Under the pieces are notes generated by a model. That model ran no database searches, was not told the DNA's origin, and saw only the letters and a list, made by a program, of their open reading frames with translations. Made by a program: the position numbers and the translations under genes. From contig NZ_JACCFK010000002.1 in NCBI RefSeq assembly GCF_013410405.1, positions 1,798,001 through 1,862,000 of the forward strand: DNA of 64,000 bases. Direction: 5' to 3'. How positions within the stretch are numbered: the first letter of the stretch is position 1; every line of letters starts with the position of its first letter. This DNA comes from Amycolatopsis endophytica (GTDB taxonomy: Bacteria > Actinomycetota > Actinomycetes > Mycobacteriales > Pseudonocardiaceae). Positions 1 through 7,949 of the stretch are shown here, piece by piece.

Positions 1-324
1 GTGGCGAACCGGCCGCCGGACCTCAGTGACGGGTGTTACGTGTCGGCGACCGAGCGGATCCAGGAGCGGTTGACCTACCCGTCGCGGGGACGGTGCGGGG
101 AGCTGTATCCGGTGGCGGCCAACACGCGGCTGGCGGCGGGGTCGGGGCTCGCCATGGACGCGCTGAAATGTCGCCTGAAGCCGATCGACTTCCGCGACTA
201 CCCGGTGCGTTTCACCCGCGAGGAGCAACAGAAGTTGCGTTCCGCGTTCCCCGGCGGGGTGTGTGACTACCGCAAGAGCGGGGTGGGTTCGCGTCAGCCT
301 TCCGGAGTATGGCAAAGGTACTAG
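1..324 (+). CDS. DUF6351-family protein, C-terminal fragment
   Basis: Open from the first base with the N-terminal part outside the window, so only the last 107 residues are seen. The tail contains an LKCRLKPIDFRDYPV stretch, an FTREEQ helix and an FPGGVCDY segment, which match what I remember of the C-terminus of the DUF6351 family of secreted actinobacterial proteins, distantly like tannases and esterases. Cysteines in RGRCGEL, LKCRL and GVCDY could form disulfides, which fits export. The reaction is unknown. A gap of 190 bp follows before a gene on the same strand, so operon membership is unclear. Confidence 0.6.
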   Translation: MANRPPDLSDGCYVSATERIQERLTYPSRGRCGELYPVAANTRLAAGSGLAMDALKCRLKPIDFRDYPVRFTREEQQKLRSAFPGGVCDYRKSGVGSRQPSGVWQRY

Positions 325-514
325 GCCGTTCAGGCGATTCGACGCGTTCGACACGATGTGGTGAAGTTCTTGCGCGGCAACGGTTCCTGTTCGGGCATAG
401 TCGGTGGGGAAGGAGAAACCTCACGGAAGAAGGCACGAAAAGCCATGGCCGGTCACTGCATTGCGCTCCCGGGACACATTGCGACACCCCATGAGTGCGC
501 CCTAGCGTGGCGGA

Positions 515-1813
515 GTGAACCTGAGCCACGACGACGGCCCGCGCGAAGCGGCGTCTGTCGACTTCGGGCACCTCGTGCACCGGCGGCCATCTGCGGTGGC
601 GCGGCCGCGTTCGGCCATCGAAGTCGCCGAGGTGGTCCGGGCCGCGGCGGCGGACGGGATCCCGGTCGCCGCACGGGGTCGCGGTCATTCCGGGTACGGG
701 CAGGCCCAGACGGACGGCATCGTGCTCGACCTGTCCGCCCTCGCGGAGGTGCACGAGGTCCGTGACGATCGCGTCGTCGTCGACGCGGGTACGGGCTGGC
801 GCGCGGTCCTGGACGCGGCGTGGCGGCACGGCAGCGCGCCACCGGTGCTGACGGACTACCTGGGTCTGTCGGTGGGCGGGACGTTGTCGGCCGGTGGCAT
901 CGGCGGGACGAGCTTCCGGTACGGGCTGCAGACCGACACCGTCACCGAGCTGGAGGTCGTCACGGGCGACGGTGTGGTGCGCACGTGCGGACCGGGTGAC
1001 GAGCTGTTCGCGGCGGTGCTGGGTGGTCTCGGCCAGTGCGGGATCATCACCCGTGCGACGCTGCGGCTGACCGGTGTGCCCGAACGGGTCCGGCGCCACG
1101 AGATCGACCACGACACGGTCGTTTCGGCCGCGGCCGAGCAGCTCCGGTTCGTCGAGGACGGGCGCTACGACTTCGTGCAGGGCCAGGTCCGCTACGGCGA
1201 ATCCGGGCGGCGGATCTTCCTCGAAACCGCCACCTACTACACACCGCCCGCCGCACCCCGCGACGACGGTGAGGACCTGCCGTTCCCGGAGTTCCAGCAC
1301 CGCCTGGACGCGGCCGAGGCGCTGCTCACCCAGACCGGCGCGTGGTTCCACCCGCACCCGTGGTGGAACTGTTTCCTGCCCGCGTCCACGGCCACGGAGT
1401 TCCTGGAATCGCTGGTGGGACAGCTGCGCGCGGACGACCTCGGCCCGGCCGGGTGCGTGTTGTTCTACCCGGTGTTCACGGCGAGGGTGCACACCCCGCT
1501 GGTCCGGCTACCGCCCGAGCCGGTCGCCTACCTGGTCGCGCTCCTGCGTTTCCCGCCCGACGACACCGCTGTCGCCGAGCGGCAGGTCGCCGACAACGTC
1601 CGTCTGTACCGCGAGGCCCGCGATCTCGGCGGTCTGACCTACCCGATCGGCGCGATCCCGTTCACCGCGTCCGACTGGCGCCACCACTTCGGCGCCCGAT
1701 GGCCCCGCTTGCGAACCTGGAAGGAGCACTACGACCCGGCCCACATCCTCACCCCCGGACCCGGCATCTTCACCGCCCCCGGCTCCGGCACCCCGAGGAC
1801 AACCGACGACTGA
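515..1813 (+). CDS. FAD-binding (PCMH-type) oxidoreductase, cytokinin-dehydrogenase-like
   Basis: A 432-residue flavoprotein. The N-terminal half is a PCMH-type FAD domain: GRGHSGYG (about residues 55-62, where His58 is the expected covalent FAD-histidine of the GHS motif), then the LSVGGTLSAGGIGG nucleotide loop near 122-135 and a GGLGQCGIIT segment. The C-terminal KEHYDPAHILTPG motif is typical of cytokinin dehydrogenase and related oxidases. No signal peptide is seen, so it is probably cytoplasmic. The GTG start is chosen for the GGCGGA a few bases upstream. The substrate is unknown: the family covers amines, sugars and alcohols. Neighbours do not suggest a pathway. Confidence 0.85.
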   Translation: MNLSHDDGPREAASVDFGHLVHRRPSAVARPRSAIEVAEVVRAAAADGIPVAARGRGHSGYGQAQTDGIVLDLSALAEVHEVRDDRVVVDAGTGWRAVLDAAWRHGSAPPVLTDYLGLSVGGTLSAGGIGGTSFRYGLQTDTVTELEVVTGDGVVRTCGPGDELFAAVLGGLGQCGIITRATLRLTGVPERVRRHEIDHDTVVSAAAEQLRFVEDGRYDFVQGQVRYGESGRRIFLETATYYTPPAAPRDDGEDLPFPEFQHRLDAAEALLTQTGAWFHPHPWWNCFLPASTATEFLESLVGQLRADDLGPAGCVLFYPVFTARVHTPLVRLPPEPVAYLVALLRFPPDDTAVAERQVADNVRLYREARDLGGLTYPIGAIPFTASDWRHHFGARWPRLRTWKEHYDPAHILTPGPGIFTAPGSGTPRTTDD

Positions 1814-1890
1814 TCTCCGGCCGGCCCCAGGACTGACGCCCGGGCAGCCCCACCATGCCTACCTGGAGCGCAGGCCGGACGGGAGGTCGC

Positions 1891-2493
1891 ATGGGGGTAC
1901 GCCACTACCTGCGCAACGAACGCCGCACCATGACCGCGATCGGGCTGGCGGTGCGGGGGCGGAAAGCGCTTGCGCCGGACGCCGTCGCCGTGCCGTACTC
2001 GCGGGCGCAGCGGCCGCTGCTGGTCGTGTTCGCGGTCCTGACCGTGGTCGAGGGCCTGCTGTTCGCGCTCGTCGGCTTCGGGGTCACCGTGCACGTGGTG
2101 CTGGGCGTCGTCGAGGTGTACTCGCTCGCGCTCCTGCTGGGGCTGCTGTCCTCGGTCACCGTGTACCCGCACTCGGTCTCACCTCTGGAGGTACGTGTCC
2201 GGTACGCCGCGCTCCTCGACGTGGCGGTTCCGGCCGCCGCGATCAGCGCGGTGCGTGTCCGGCAGGAGGACCACTCGGGCCGCCCCGTGATCGACCTCGC
2301 CGATGGGACGTTCGCGGCGGCGCTGTCCTGGCAGACGAACGTCGCGCTGGAGCTGGACCGGCCCATCACCGTCACCCGGCCGCTCGGCCGGACGGGTCGG
2401 GCGAGTGTGGTCAGGTTCTACGCGGACGGCCCGCGAGCCGCGACTGCCGCGATCCGGTCCGCCGTGGCGCGCCCGCGCGACCGCCCGGTGTGA
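1891..2493 (+). CDS. Two-helix membrane protein of unknown function
   Basis: 200 residues from an ATG preceded by GGGAGGTCGC; a longer reading to 1855 lacks a better ribosome site. Residues about 40-90 form two hydrophobic segments (RPLLVVFAVLTVVEGLLFAL and a second ending SVTVYP). The soluble remainder looks beta-rich, with a VRVRQEDHSGRPVIDLADG stretch that could be a PH-like fold. I do not recognise the family. It lies between a flavoprotein and a roadblock protein on the same strand, but gaps of 20-80 bp give little evidence of a shared job. Confidence 0.7.
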   Translation: MGVRHYLRNERRTMTAIGLAVRGRKALAPDAVAVPYSRAQRPLLVVFAVLTVVEGLLFALVGFGVTVHVVLGVVEVYSLALLLGLLSSVTVYPHSVSPLEVRVRYAALLDVAVPAAAISAVRVRQEDHSGRPVIDLADGTFAAALSWQTNVALELDRPITVTRPLGRTGRASVVRFYADGPRAATAAIRSAVARPRDRPV

Positions 2494-2514
2494 CCGCGCC
2501 AGCACGATGCGCTC

Positions 2515-2838
2515 ATGATCATCGACGACCTCGTCCGCGGAGTGCCCGCGATCCGCCACGCCGTCCTGCTCTCCCCCGACGGTCTGGTGCTGGACCACTC
2601 GGCAGACCTCGCCCCCACGGACGCCGAATACCTCGCCTCGATGGCCGCCATGCTGAGCAGCCTGGCCCAGCGCGCGGGCGCACTCCTGGACGGCGGACGC
2701 ACCCAGCACCTCCTCGTCCGGTGCGACAACACCACACTGCTCCTCGTCCCGGCCGGCCCCGCCAACCGCCTGGCGCTGACCACCCCGGCGGACACCGACC
2801 CCGCCGACGTCCTGCACCAGCTCCCGTCGACCAGCTGA
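2515..2838 (+). CDS. Roadblock/LC7-domain protein
   Basis: 107 residues covering a complete roadblock/LC7 fold: IRHAVLLSPDGLVLDHSADL at the start, a central helix with SMAAMLSSLAQRAG, and a final strand pair with LLVRCDNTTLLLVPAG. In actinomycetes such proteins usually form conservons with a histidine-kinase-like protein, a DUF742 protein and a Ras-like GTPase. None of those partners is next to this copy, so it is an orphan. A GAP or scaffold role for a small GTPase elsewhere in the genome is inference from the family. It is 21 bp downstream of the membrane-protein gene. Confidence 0.8.
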   Translation: MIIDDLVRGVPAIRHAVLLSPDGLVLDHSADLAPTDAEYLASMAAMLSSLAQRAGALLDGGRTQHLLVRCDNTTLLLVPAGPANRLALTTPADTDPADVLHQLPSTS

Positions 2839-3140
2839 ACACCACACCCCGAACGGTCTCCCCACACCGCAGCCCGCGCATCCCCACCGCGCCACCCGAT
2901 CCCCACCTCACCGCAACACGCCGCAGCGGCCGTCCGAAGTAGACCCACGGCGACCGGTTCTGCTTCGCGGGCCGCACCCGCCCATCACGCGATCCAGCCT
3001 CCGCACCAGGCACACCGGCCCATGCAGCACTGCCGCGCCAGCATCCCGCCGACGCGCGCACACGAAGCTTCGCTCCCCAAGGTCCTGGTACCGAAGATGC
3101 GATCCGCCCGTGCCCCGCGCCCGCGGCCCGCATCAGTGCC
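2839..3140. other. Gap without a convincing gene
   Basis: About 300 bp between the roadblock gene and the convergent ATP-binding protein. Short open frames exist on both strands but they have no ribosome site and a composition typical of frame shadows. I see no tRNA, operator or clear terminator here. Confidence 0.5.
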
Positions 3141-3545
3141 TCACGCGCACGGTTCCCAGGAATACGCCGAGCAGTCGATCAGTGCCCACACGGTCTTCCC
3201 GCCGCCACCACGGAGGCGGTAGCCCCAGTCCGCGGCGAGGTTGTCCACCAGCACGAGCCCCCGTCCGCGCACCGACGTCGGCTTTCCCGCGCGCAGGATG
3301 GGCGGCGCGAGGGAACCGTCGTCGACCTCGATGCGGACCCGGCAGGCCGGTCCCGTCCGCGCCAGGGTGACCCGTCCGGCGCCGCCGGCGTGGTCGTAGG
3401 CGTTGGTCAGCACCTCGGTCGTGATGAGCTGCACCGCCGTGAGGTGGTCCTCGCCGAGGTCGGACAGCACACGCGCGATCCACCGGCGCACACGCACCAG
3501 CGGCGGGACCGCTCCCACCAGATCGAGCACGCGCTCGTCGCCCAT
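3141..3545 (-). CDS. ATP-binding protein, RsbW/SpoIIAB-like (HATPase_c)
   Basis: 134 residues from the MGDERVLDLVG start, chosen because it gives the usual length for this family; the frame stays open upstream but reads as low-complexity arginine-rich sequence. An N-box-like segment TEVLTNAYDHAG (about residues 55-66) and a G-box SVRGRGLVLVDNLAADWGY are visible. This is the single-domain GHKL ATPase that actinomycetes use as anti-sigma factor or switch kinase. No STAS-domain partner or sigma factor is beside it. It converges on the roadblock gene and is divergent from the iron operon. Confidence 0.8.
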   Translation of the reverse strand: MGDERVLDLVGAVPPLVRVRRWIARVLSDLGEDHLTAVQLITTEVLTNAYDHAGGAGRVTLARTGPACRVRIEVDDGSLAPPILRAGKPTSVRGRGLVLVDNLAADWGYRLRGGGGKTVWALIDCSAYSWEPCA

Positions 3546-3706
3546 CCGCCCACCCACGCCCTGTCTGCTCAAAGCGCCGCGGACGGCCGAGCGCCGCCCG
3601 CGAGAACCGCGGCCCGTCCATGGGACACCCTCCACCCCAAGAGCACCAGTCCCGTACCGGCTTGTGATCACGGCCATCCGGGAGGTTGCACTGTCCTCTT
3701 CCTAAT

Positions 3707-3725
3707 TTAGGATCGGCTTACCTAA
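3707..3725 (+). promoter_or_regulatory. IdeR/DmdR-type iron box
   Basis: TTAGGATCGGCTTACCTAA lies 16 bp before the start codon of the siderophore-binding lipoprotein gene. It matches the 19-bp actinobacterial iron-box pattern TTAGGTTAG-C-TAACCTAA at most positions, with near-perfect TTAGG and CCTAA ends. An overlapping perfect palindrome TCCTAATTTAGGA sits at 3700-3712. Iron-loaded DtxR-family repressors bind such sites, so the downstream operon is expected to be on only when iron is scarce. Confidence 0.85.
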
Positions 3726-3741
3726 TCCGAGAGGCTCATCC

Positions 3742-4755
3742 ATGCGTACTCCACGCCCGCGTGCGCGCGGCTCCATCCTGGCTCTCTTCCTGGGCGCGGT
3801 CCTCGCGCTCACGGGCTGCGGCTCGTCCACGGAACAGAGCGCGACCGAGCAGCCGGCGGCGCCGGCGAGCGGTCAGTTCCCCGTCACCATCGCGACCGCC
3901 TTCGGCGACGTCACCGTCCCGGAGCAGCCGAAACGGGTCGTCGCGCTGGGTTGGGGCGACGCCGAGGTCGCGCTGACGCTGGGCGTGCAGCCCGTCGGCG
4001 CGTCGGACTGGCTGCCCGTCGGCGGCGACGGCGTCGCGCCGTGGATGCCGCAGGACAAGCACTACACCACCGCGCCGACGATGCTCGGCACCCTCGAAGT
4101 CAGCGCCGAGCAGGTCGCCGCACTGAACCCGGACCTGATCCTGGACACCCGCGCCAGCGGCGACAAGGCCCGCTACGACCAGCTCGCCGCCCTCGGCGTC
4201 CCGGTCCTGTCCATCCCCGCCGGCGGTGAGGCCTACGCGACCACCTGGCAGCAGCAGCTCGACATGATCGGCAAGGCGCTGGGCAGGACCACCGAGGCCG
4301 AAACGGTGAAAAACGACCTCGAAGCCAAGTTTCAGCAGGCCGCCGACACGCACCCCGAGTTCAAGGGCAAGACGGTCGCGGTCGGCTCGAAGACGTCCGG
4401 CTCCTACGGCGCCTACGTCAACGGCGGCTCCCGCATCGAGTTCATGGAACGCCTCGGGTTCATCCAGTCGCCCCAGGTGCAGGCTCTCGCCGACGACAGC
4501 TTCTCCGTCACCGTCTCACCCGAGCGGATGGACCTGTTCGACGCCGATCTCACCGTGATGTCGCCGATCGGCGTCAGCGCCGACGAGATCACGAACGACC
4601 CGCTGTTCCAGGCGGTCCCGTCGGTCAAGGCGGGTCACGTGGTCGTGTTCTCGGACAAGATGATCTCGCTGGCCTTCGCCAGCGCCACCCCGCTGGGGCT
4701 GAGCTACGCGATCGACAAGGTCCTGCCGATGGTCACCGAGGCGATGGCACGCTGA
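3742..4755 (+). CDS. Fe3+-siderophore ABC transporter, substrate-binding lipoprotein
   Basis: 337 residues. A lipoprotein signal peptide (basic MRTPRPRARG, then SILALFLGAVLALTGC) puts the lipid-modified Cys near residue 27. The rest is a class III periplasmic-binding fold of the FepB/FhuD type: PKRVVALGWGDAEVALTLG at the start of lobe 1, LNPDLILDTR before the linker helix, and a C-terminal lobe ending in an LSYAIDKVLP helix. It captures a ferric siderophore outside the membrane and hands it to the two permeases that follow. The iron box just upstream predicts iron repression. Which siderophore is bound cannot be told from sequence. Confidence 0.9.
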   Translation: MRTPRPRARGSILALFLGAVLALTGCGSSTEQSATEQPAAPASGQFPVTIATAFGDVTVPEQPKRVVALGWGDAEVALTLGVQPVGASDWLPVGGDGVAPWMPQDKHYTTAPTMLGTLEVSAEQVAALNPDLILDTRASGDKARYDQLAALGVPVLSIPAGGEAYATTWQQQLDMIGKALGRTTEAETVKNDLEAKFQQAADTHPEFKGKTVAVGSKTSGSYGAYVNGGSRIEFMERLGFIQSPQVQALADDSFSVTVSPERMDLFDADLTVMSPIGVSADEITNDPLFQAVPSVKAGHVVVFSDKMISLAFASATPLGLSYAIDKVLPMVTEAMAR

Positions 4756-4759
4756 CCCG

Positions 4760-5791
4760 GTGCTGACCGAAACCACGACCGTCCTGCCCCGGCGCCGCCG
4801 GACCCCGCTCGCCCTCGGCCTGGTGCTGGGCCTGGTCGCGCTGGGGCTGGCGGTCGTGGCCAGTATCGCGGTCGGCGCCAAGGGACTCCCGCCGTCGACC
4901 GTCCTCGACGCGCTGCTGCACCACGACCCTGCCGATCCGGACCACCTGATCATCTGGGAGGTCCGGATCCCGCGTACCCTCATCGGGCTGCTCGCGGGTG
5001 CCGCGCTCGGCCTGGCCGGCGTGATCATCCAGGGCGTCACCCGCAACCCGCTCGCCGATCCCGGCATCCTCGGCGTGAACGCGGGGGCGTCGCTGTGCAT
5101 CGTCGTCGCGATCAGCCTCGCCGGTATCGACTCGATGACCGGGTACGTCTGGTTCGCGTTCCTCGGCGCGGCGCTCGCGGCGATCCTCGTCTACGGCATC
5201 GGTTCGCTCGGCCGCGATCGCGCCACGCCGCTGAAGATCGCCCTCACCGGTGCGGCGTGCGAGGCCGCGTTCCGGTCGCTGACCACGGGAATACTGGTGA
5301 CCGACAACGCCACCTACGAGCAGTTCCGGTTCTGGCAGGTCGGCTCGCTGGCCGGGCGCGATTCCGCGGTCGTCACACAGGCGCTGCCGTTCCTGATCGC
5401 CGGTTTCGTGCTCGCGCTGGCGTCCCCGCGGATCCTCAACGGGCTGGCGCTGGGTGACGACGTGGCGCGCGGGCTGGGCCAGAACGTCGCCGCGGGCCGG
5501 GCGCTGAGCGCGGTGGCGGTGGTCGTCCTGTGCGGGACGGCGACCGCGATGGCGGGCCCGATCGCCTTCGTCGGGCTGGTGGTGCCGCACGCCGCGCGCC
5601 TGATCACCGGGCCGGACCACCGGTGGCTGCTGCCGTACTCGATGGTGCTGGCGCCGCTGGTGCTGCTCGCCGCCGACATCATCGGACGGCTCGTCGCCCA
5701 GCCGGGCGAGCTGCAGGTCGGCATCGTCACCGCGGCCATCGGCGCGCCGGTGTTCATCGCGCTGGTCCGCCGGAAGCGAGTGCGCGGATGA
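4760..5791 (+). CDS. Iron-siderophore ABC transporter permease (FecCD family)
   Basis: 343 residues with about nine to ten hydrophobic helices. It shows the FecCD hallmarks IPRTLIGLLAGAALGLAG near residue 70, the RNPLADPGILGVNAGA loop, and GPIAFVGLVVPHAARLITG near 255-275, the cytoplasmic coupling helix that contacts the ATPase. The GTG start follows the lipoprotein stop by four bases, and its stop codon overlaps the next start, so the genes are translationally coupled. It forms half of the membrane channel of the importer. No gene for the matching ATPase is nearby. Confidence 0.9.
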   Translation: MLTETTTVLPRRRRTPLALGLVLGLVALGLAVVASIAVGAKGLPPSTVLDALLHHDPADPDHLIIWEVRIPRTLIGLLAGAALGLAGVIIQGVTRNPLADPGILGVNAGASLCIVVAISLAGIDSMTGYVWFAFLGAALAAILVYGIGSLGRDRATPLKIALTGAACEAAFRSLTTGILVTDNATYEQFRFWQVGSLAGRDSAVVTQALPFLIAGFVLALASPRILNGLALGDDVARGLGQNVAAGRALSAVAVVVLCGTATAMAGPIAFVGLVVPHAARLITGPDHRWLLPYSMVLAPLVLLAADIIGRLVAQPGELQVGIVTAAIGAPVFIALVRRKRVRG

Positions 5792-6810
5792 GCGCCGTCG
5801 TCACGGTCCAGCGCCGCACGGCGCGCCGCACCGCGATCGTGACCGCCGTGCTGGCGGTCGCGGTGCTCGCCGTCTTCCTGCTGGCGCTGTCCATCGGGGA
5901 CTTCCCGATCGCCGTGCCGGACGTGGTGCGCACGCTCTTCGGCGGCGGCACGGTGCGGGACGACTACATCGTGCTGCGGCTACGGCTTCCCCGCGCGCTG
6001 GCGGGCCTGCTCGTCGGCCTCGCGTTCGGGTTGTCCGGCGCGTTGTTCCAGCGGCTGCTGCGCAATCCGCTCGCCAGTCCGGACGTCATCGGCGTGACCG
6101 CGGGTTCGTCGCTGGCGGCGGTGCTGTGCCTGGTGACCTTCGGCGTGACCGGGGTGATCGTGCCCGCGGCGGCGCTGGCGGGCGGGCTGCTGACGTCGGT
6201 GGTCATCTATGTGCTGGCCTGGCGGCGCGGGGTCACCGGGCACCGGCTCGTGCTGGTCGGCATCGGGATCGCCGCGCTGGCCGCGAGCGCGATGTCGTAC
6301 TTCCTGACCCGTTCCGATGTCCGGATCGCGACGCAGGCGCTGGTGTGGATCACGGGCAGCTTCGCCCGGGTGGGCTGGGCCGAGGTGCGGATGGCCGGCG
6401 TGTTCCTGGTCGTGCTCGTGCCCGCGGCGGTGCTGCTCGGGCGGACCCTGTCGGTGCTGCAGCTCGGCGACGACGCCGCGATGGCGCTGGGCGTGCGTGT
6501 CGAACGGGTCCGGCTCGGCTTGCTGGCGCTGGCCGCCGCGTTGTGCGGGGTGGCGACGTCGGTCGGCGGGCCGATCGCGTTCGTCGCGTTCCTGTCCGGG
6601 CCGATCGCGACCCGCATCCTGCGCACCGGTCGTCCCGGCCTGGCTTCATCGGCGCTGGTCGGCGCGCTGATCACGCTGCTGGCGGACTTCGCCGCGCAGC
6701 ACCTGCTCAGCGGCACCCACCAGCTGCCCGTCGGAGTGGTCACCGGCGCCGTCGGCGCACCGTATCTGCTGTACCTGCTGGCCACCGCGAACCGAGGAGC
6801 ACGCACATGA
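5788..6810 (+). CDS. Iron-siderophore ABC transporter permease (FecCD family), second subunit
   Basis: 340 residues from the ATG that overlaps the upstream stop (ATGA); longer readings are out-of-frame shadow. It shares the FecCD plan with its neighbour: RLPRALAGLLVGLAFGLSG, RNPLASPDVIGVTAGSS, and GPIAFVAFLSGPIATRI as coupling region. The pair probably forms a heterodimeric channel. The region GITGSFARVGW resembles the usual W-x-x-GS loop between helices of this family. The next gene again begins on an ATGA overlap, so the four genes form one tight operon under the iron box. Confidence 0.9.
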   Translation: MSAVVTVQRRTARRTAIVTAVLAVAVLAVFLLALSIGDFPIAVPDVVRTLFGGGTVRDDYIVLRLRLPRALAGLLVGLAFGLSGALFQRLLRNPLASPDVIGVTAGSSLAAVLCLVTFGVTGVIVPAAALAGGLLTSVVIYVLAWRRGVTGHRLVLVGIGIAALAASAMSYFLTRSDVRIATQALVWITGSFARVGWAEVRMAGVFLVVLVPAAVLLGRTLSVLQLGDDAAMALGVRVERVRLGLLALAAALCGVATSVGGPIAFVAFLSGPIATRILRTGRPGLASSALVGALITLLADFAAQHLLSGTHQLPVGVVTGAVGAPYLLYLLATANRGART

Positions 6811-7406
6811 CCACCTGGCGCCGCGAGGACGCGCAGCTCGTCACCACCGAGGAGGAGCTGCGCGAGATCGTGCAGCCGCCCGCACCGGTGATCGCGAACA
6901 AGAGCGTGGCCGGGATCGACGACCTGAGCCGGAAGTTCATCCACGCCGCGACGCTGTACTTCGTGGCGACGACCTTCCCGGACGGCGGGCTGGACGTTTC
7001 GCCGCGGGGCGACCCGGCAGGCAGCGTCCTCGTGTTCGACGACGGCCGCACCCTGGCTTTCGCCGACCGGCCGGGCAACCGGCGGCTGGACAGCCTGCGC
7101 AACCTGCTGGTGCACCCGCGGATCGGGATGCTGTTCGTGGTGCCCGGCCGGGAGGACGTGCTGCGGATCAACGGCCGCGCGACGGTCGTGCGGTCCGCGC
7201 CGTTCTTCGACGAGCTGGCCGACGACGGGGTGAAACCGGCGCTGGCCGTCGTGGTCGAGGTCGAGGAGCTGTTCGTGCACTGCGCCAACGCCCTCCGCCG
7301 CTCCGGCGCGTGGGAGCCGTCCACCTGGCCCGATCAGGAGGCCCTGCCAGGCGTCGGGCAGCTGTTCAAGAGCCAGATGGAGACGGCGAAGCTCAGGGGC
7401 TGGTGA
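6807..7406 (+). CDS. PPOX-type FMN flavoprotein of the MSMEG_1061-like family
   Basis: 199 residues with a split-barrel pyridoxamine-phosphate-oxidase fold: FIHAATLYFVATTFPDGGLDVSPRG as the FMN-binding first strands, LAFADRPGNRRLDSLRNLL, and GMLFVVPGREDVLRINGRA. The C-terminal helix LPGVGQLFKSQMETAKLRGW is typical of the subgroup. It starts on the stop codon of the second permease, so it is made together with the importer. This coupling suggests a role in handling the imported iron complex, for example reduction or release, but this is inference; the family is mostly uncharacterised. Confidence 0.8.
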   Translation: MTTWRREDAQLVTTEEELREIVQPPAPVIANKSVAGIDDLSRKFIHAATLYFVATTFPDGGLDVSPRGDPAGSVLVFDDGRTLAFADRPGNRRLDSLRNLLVHPRIGMLFVVPGREDVLRINGRATVVRSAPFFDELADDGVKPALAVVVEVEELFVHCANALRRSGAWEPSTWPDQEALPGVGQLFKSQMETAKLRGW

Positions 7407-7658
7407 CGGGTTCGACCCCGCCCGGCCGCCCCGATGCCGCAGGGGGGCACTGCGCACCCCCTCGAAAGTTGTGGGCCGAACGGAGCCACTTCTTCCTCGC
7501 GGCGACCTTCCAGTGGCCAGTTTGCGACAGACATCTTCCTACCGTGCACAAAAGTCGTTAGTTTCCCAGAGCATCCGTCGCCCGCTGCTGGGAGGGCAGA
7601 GATCAATGCCGATCCGAACCCGCATCGCACCCGTGGTCCGCCTTCGGGCAGGCGTGAA

Positions 7659-7892
7659 GTGACCGCCACGCTCGACAATCCCCTCAGATACTCCAGCCCG
7701 CCCCCGCTGGGCGCCGAAGAACTGGCTGTCCTGGCGCTGCTCGCCGATGGCCTGCCCATCGACGCGGTGGCGCGACGGCTCAACCTGTCCAAACGCACGG
7801 TGCAGCGCCGGATCCGGCGGATCTGCGACCGGCTGGACGTGCACGCCCCGATCCAGGCCGTGGTCTGGGCCGCGCGGCGCGAACTCATCTGA
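7659..7892 (+). CDS. Small orphan LuxR-type HTH protein (left copy)
   Basis: 77 residues from a GTG; upstream sequence in the same frame looks non-coding. Residues about 20-75 are a LuxR/GerE-like helix-turn-helix: EELAVLALLADGLPIDAVARRLNLSKRTVQRRI, then ICDRLDVHAPIQAVVWAARR. There is no receiver or sensor domain. A close paralogue lies at 15231-15437 on the other strand, at the far end of the secreted sugar cluster, sharing the ADGLP-DAVARR, RRRIR-ICDRL and PIQAVVWA blocks. The two probably regulate the enclosed genes, which is inference from position. Confidence 0.75.
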   Translation: MTATLDNPLRYSSPPPLGAEELAVLALLADGLPIDAVARRLNLSKRTVQRRIRRICDRLDVHAPIQAVVWAARRELI

Positions 7893-7949
7893 CGTGCGGG
7901 GGACAACCACCGCAACGGCAAGGAAATCCGACGCTAGGCGAGGGATGGT

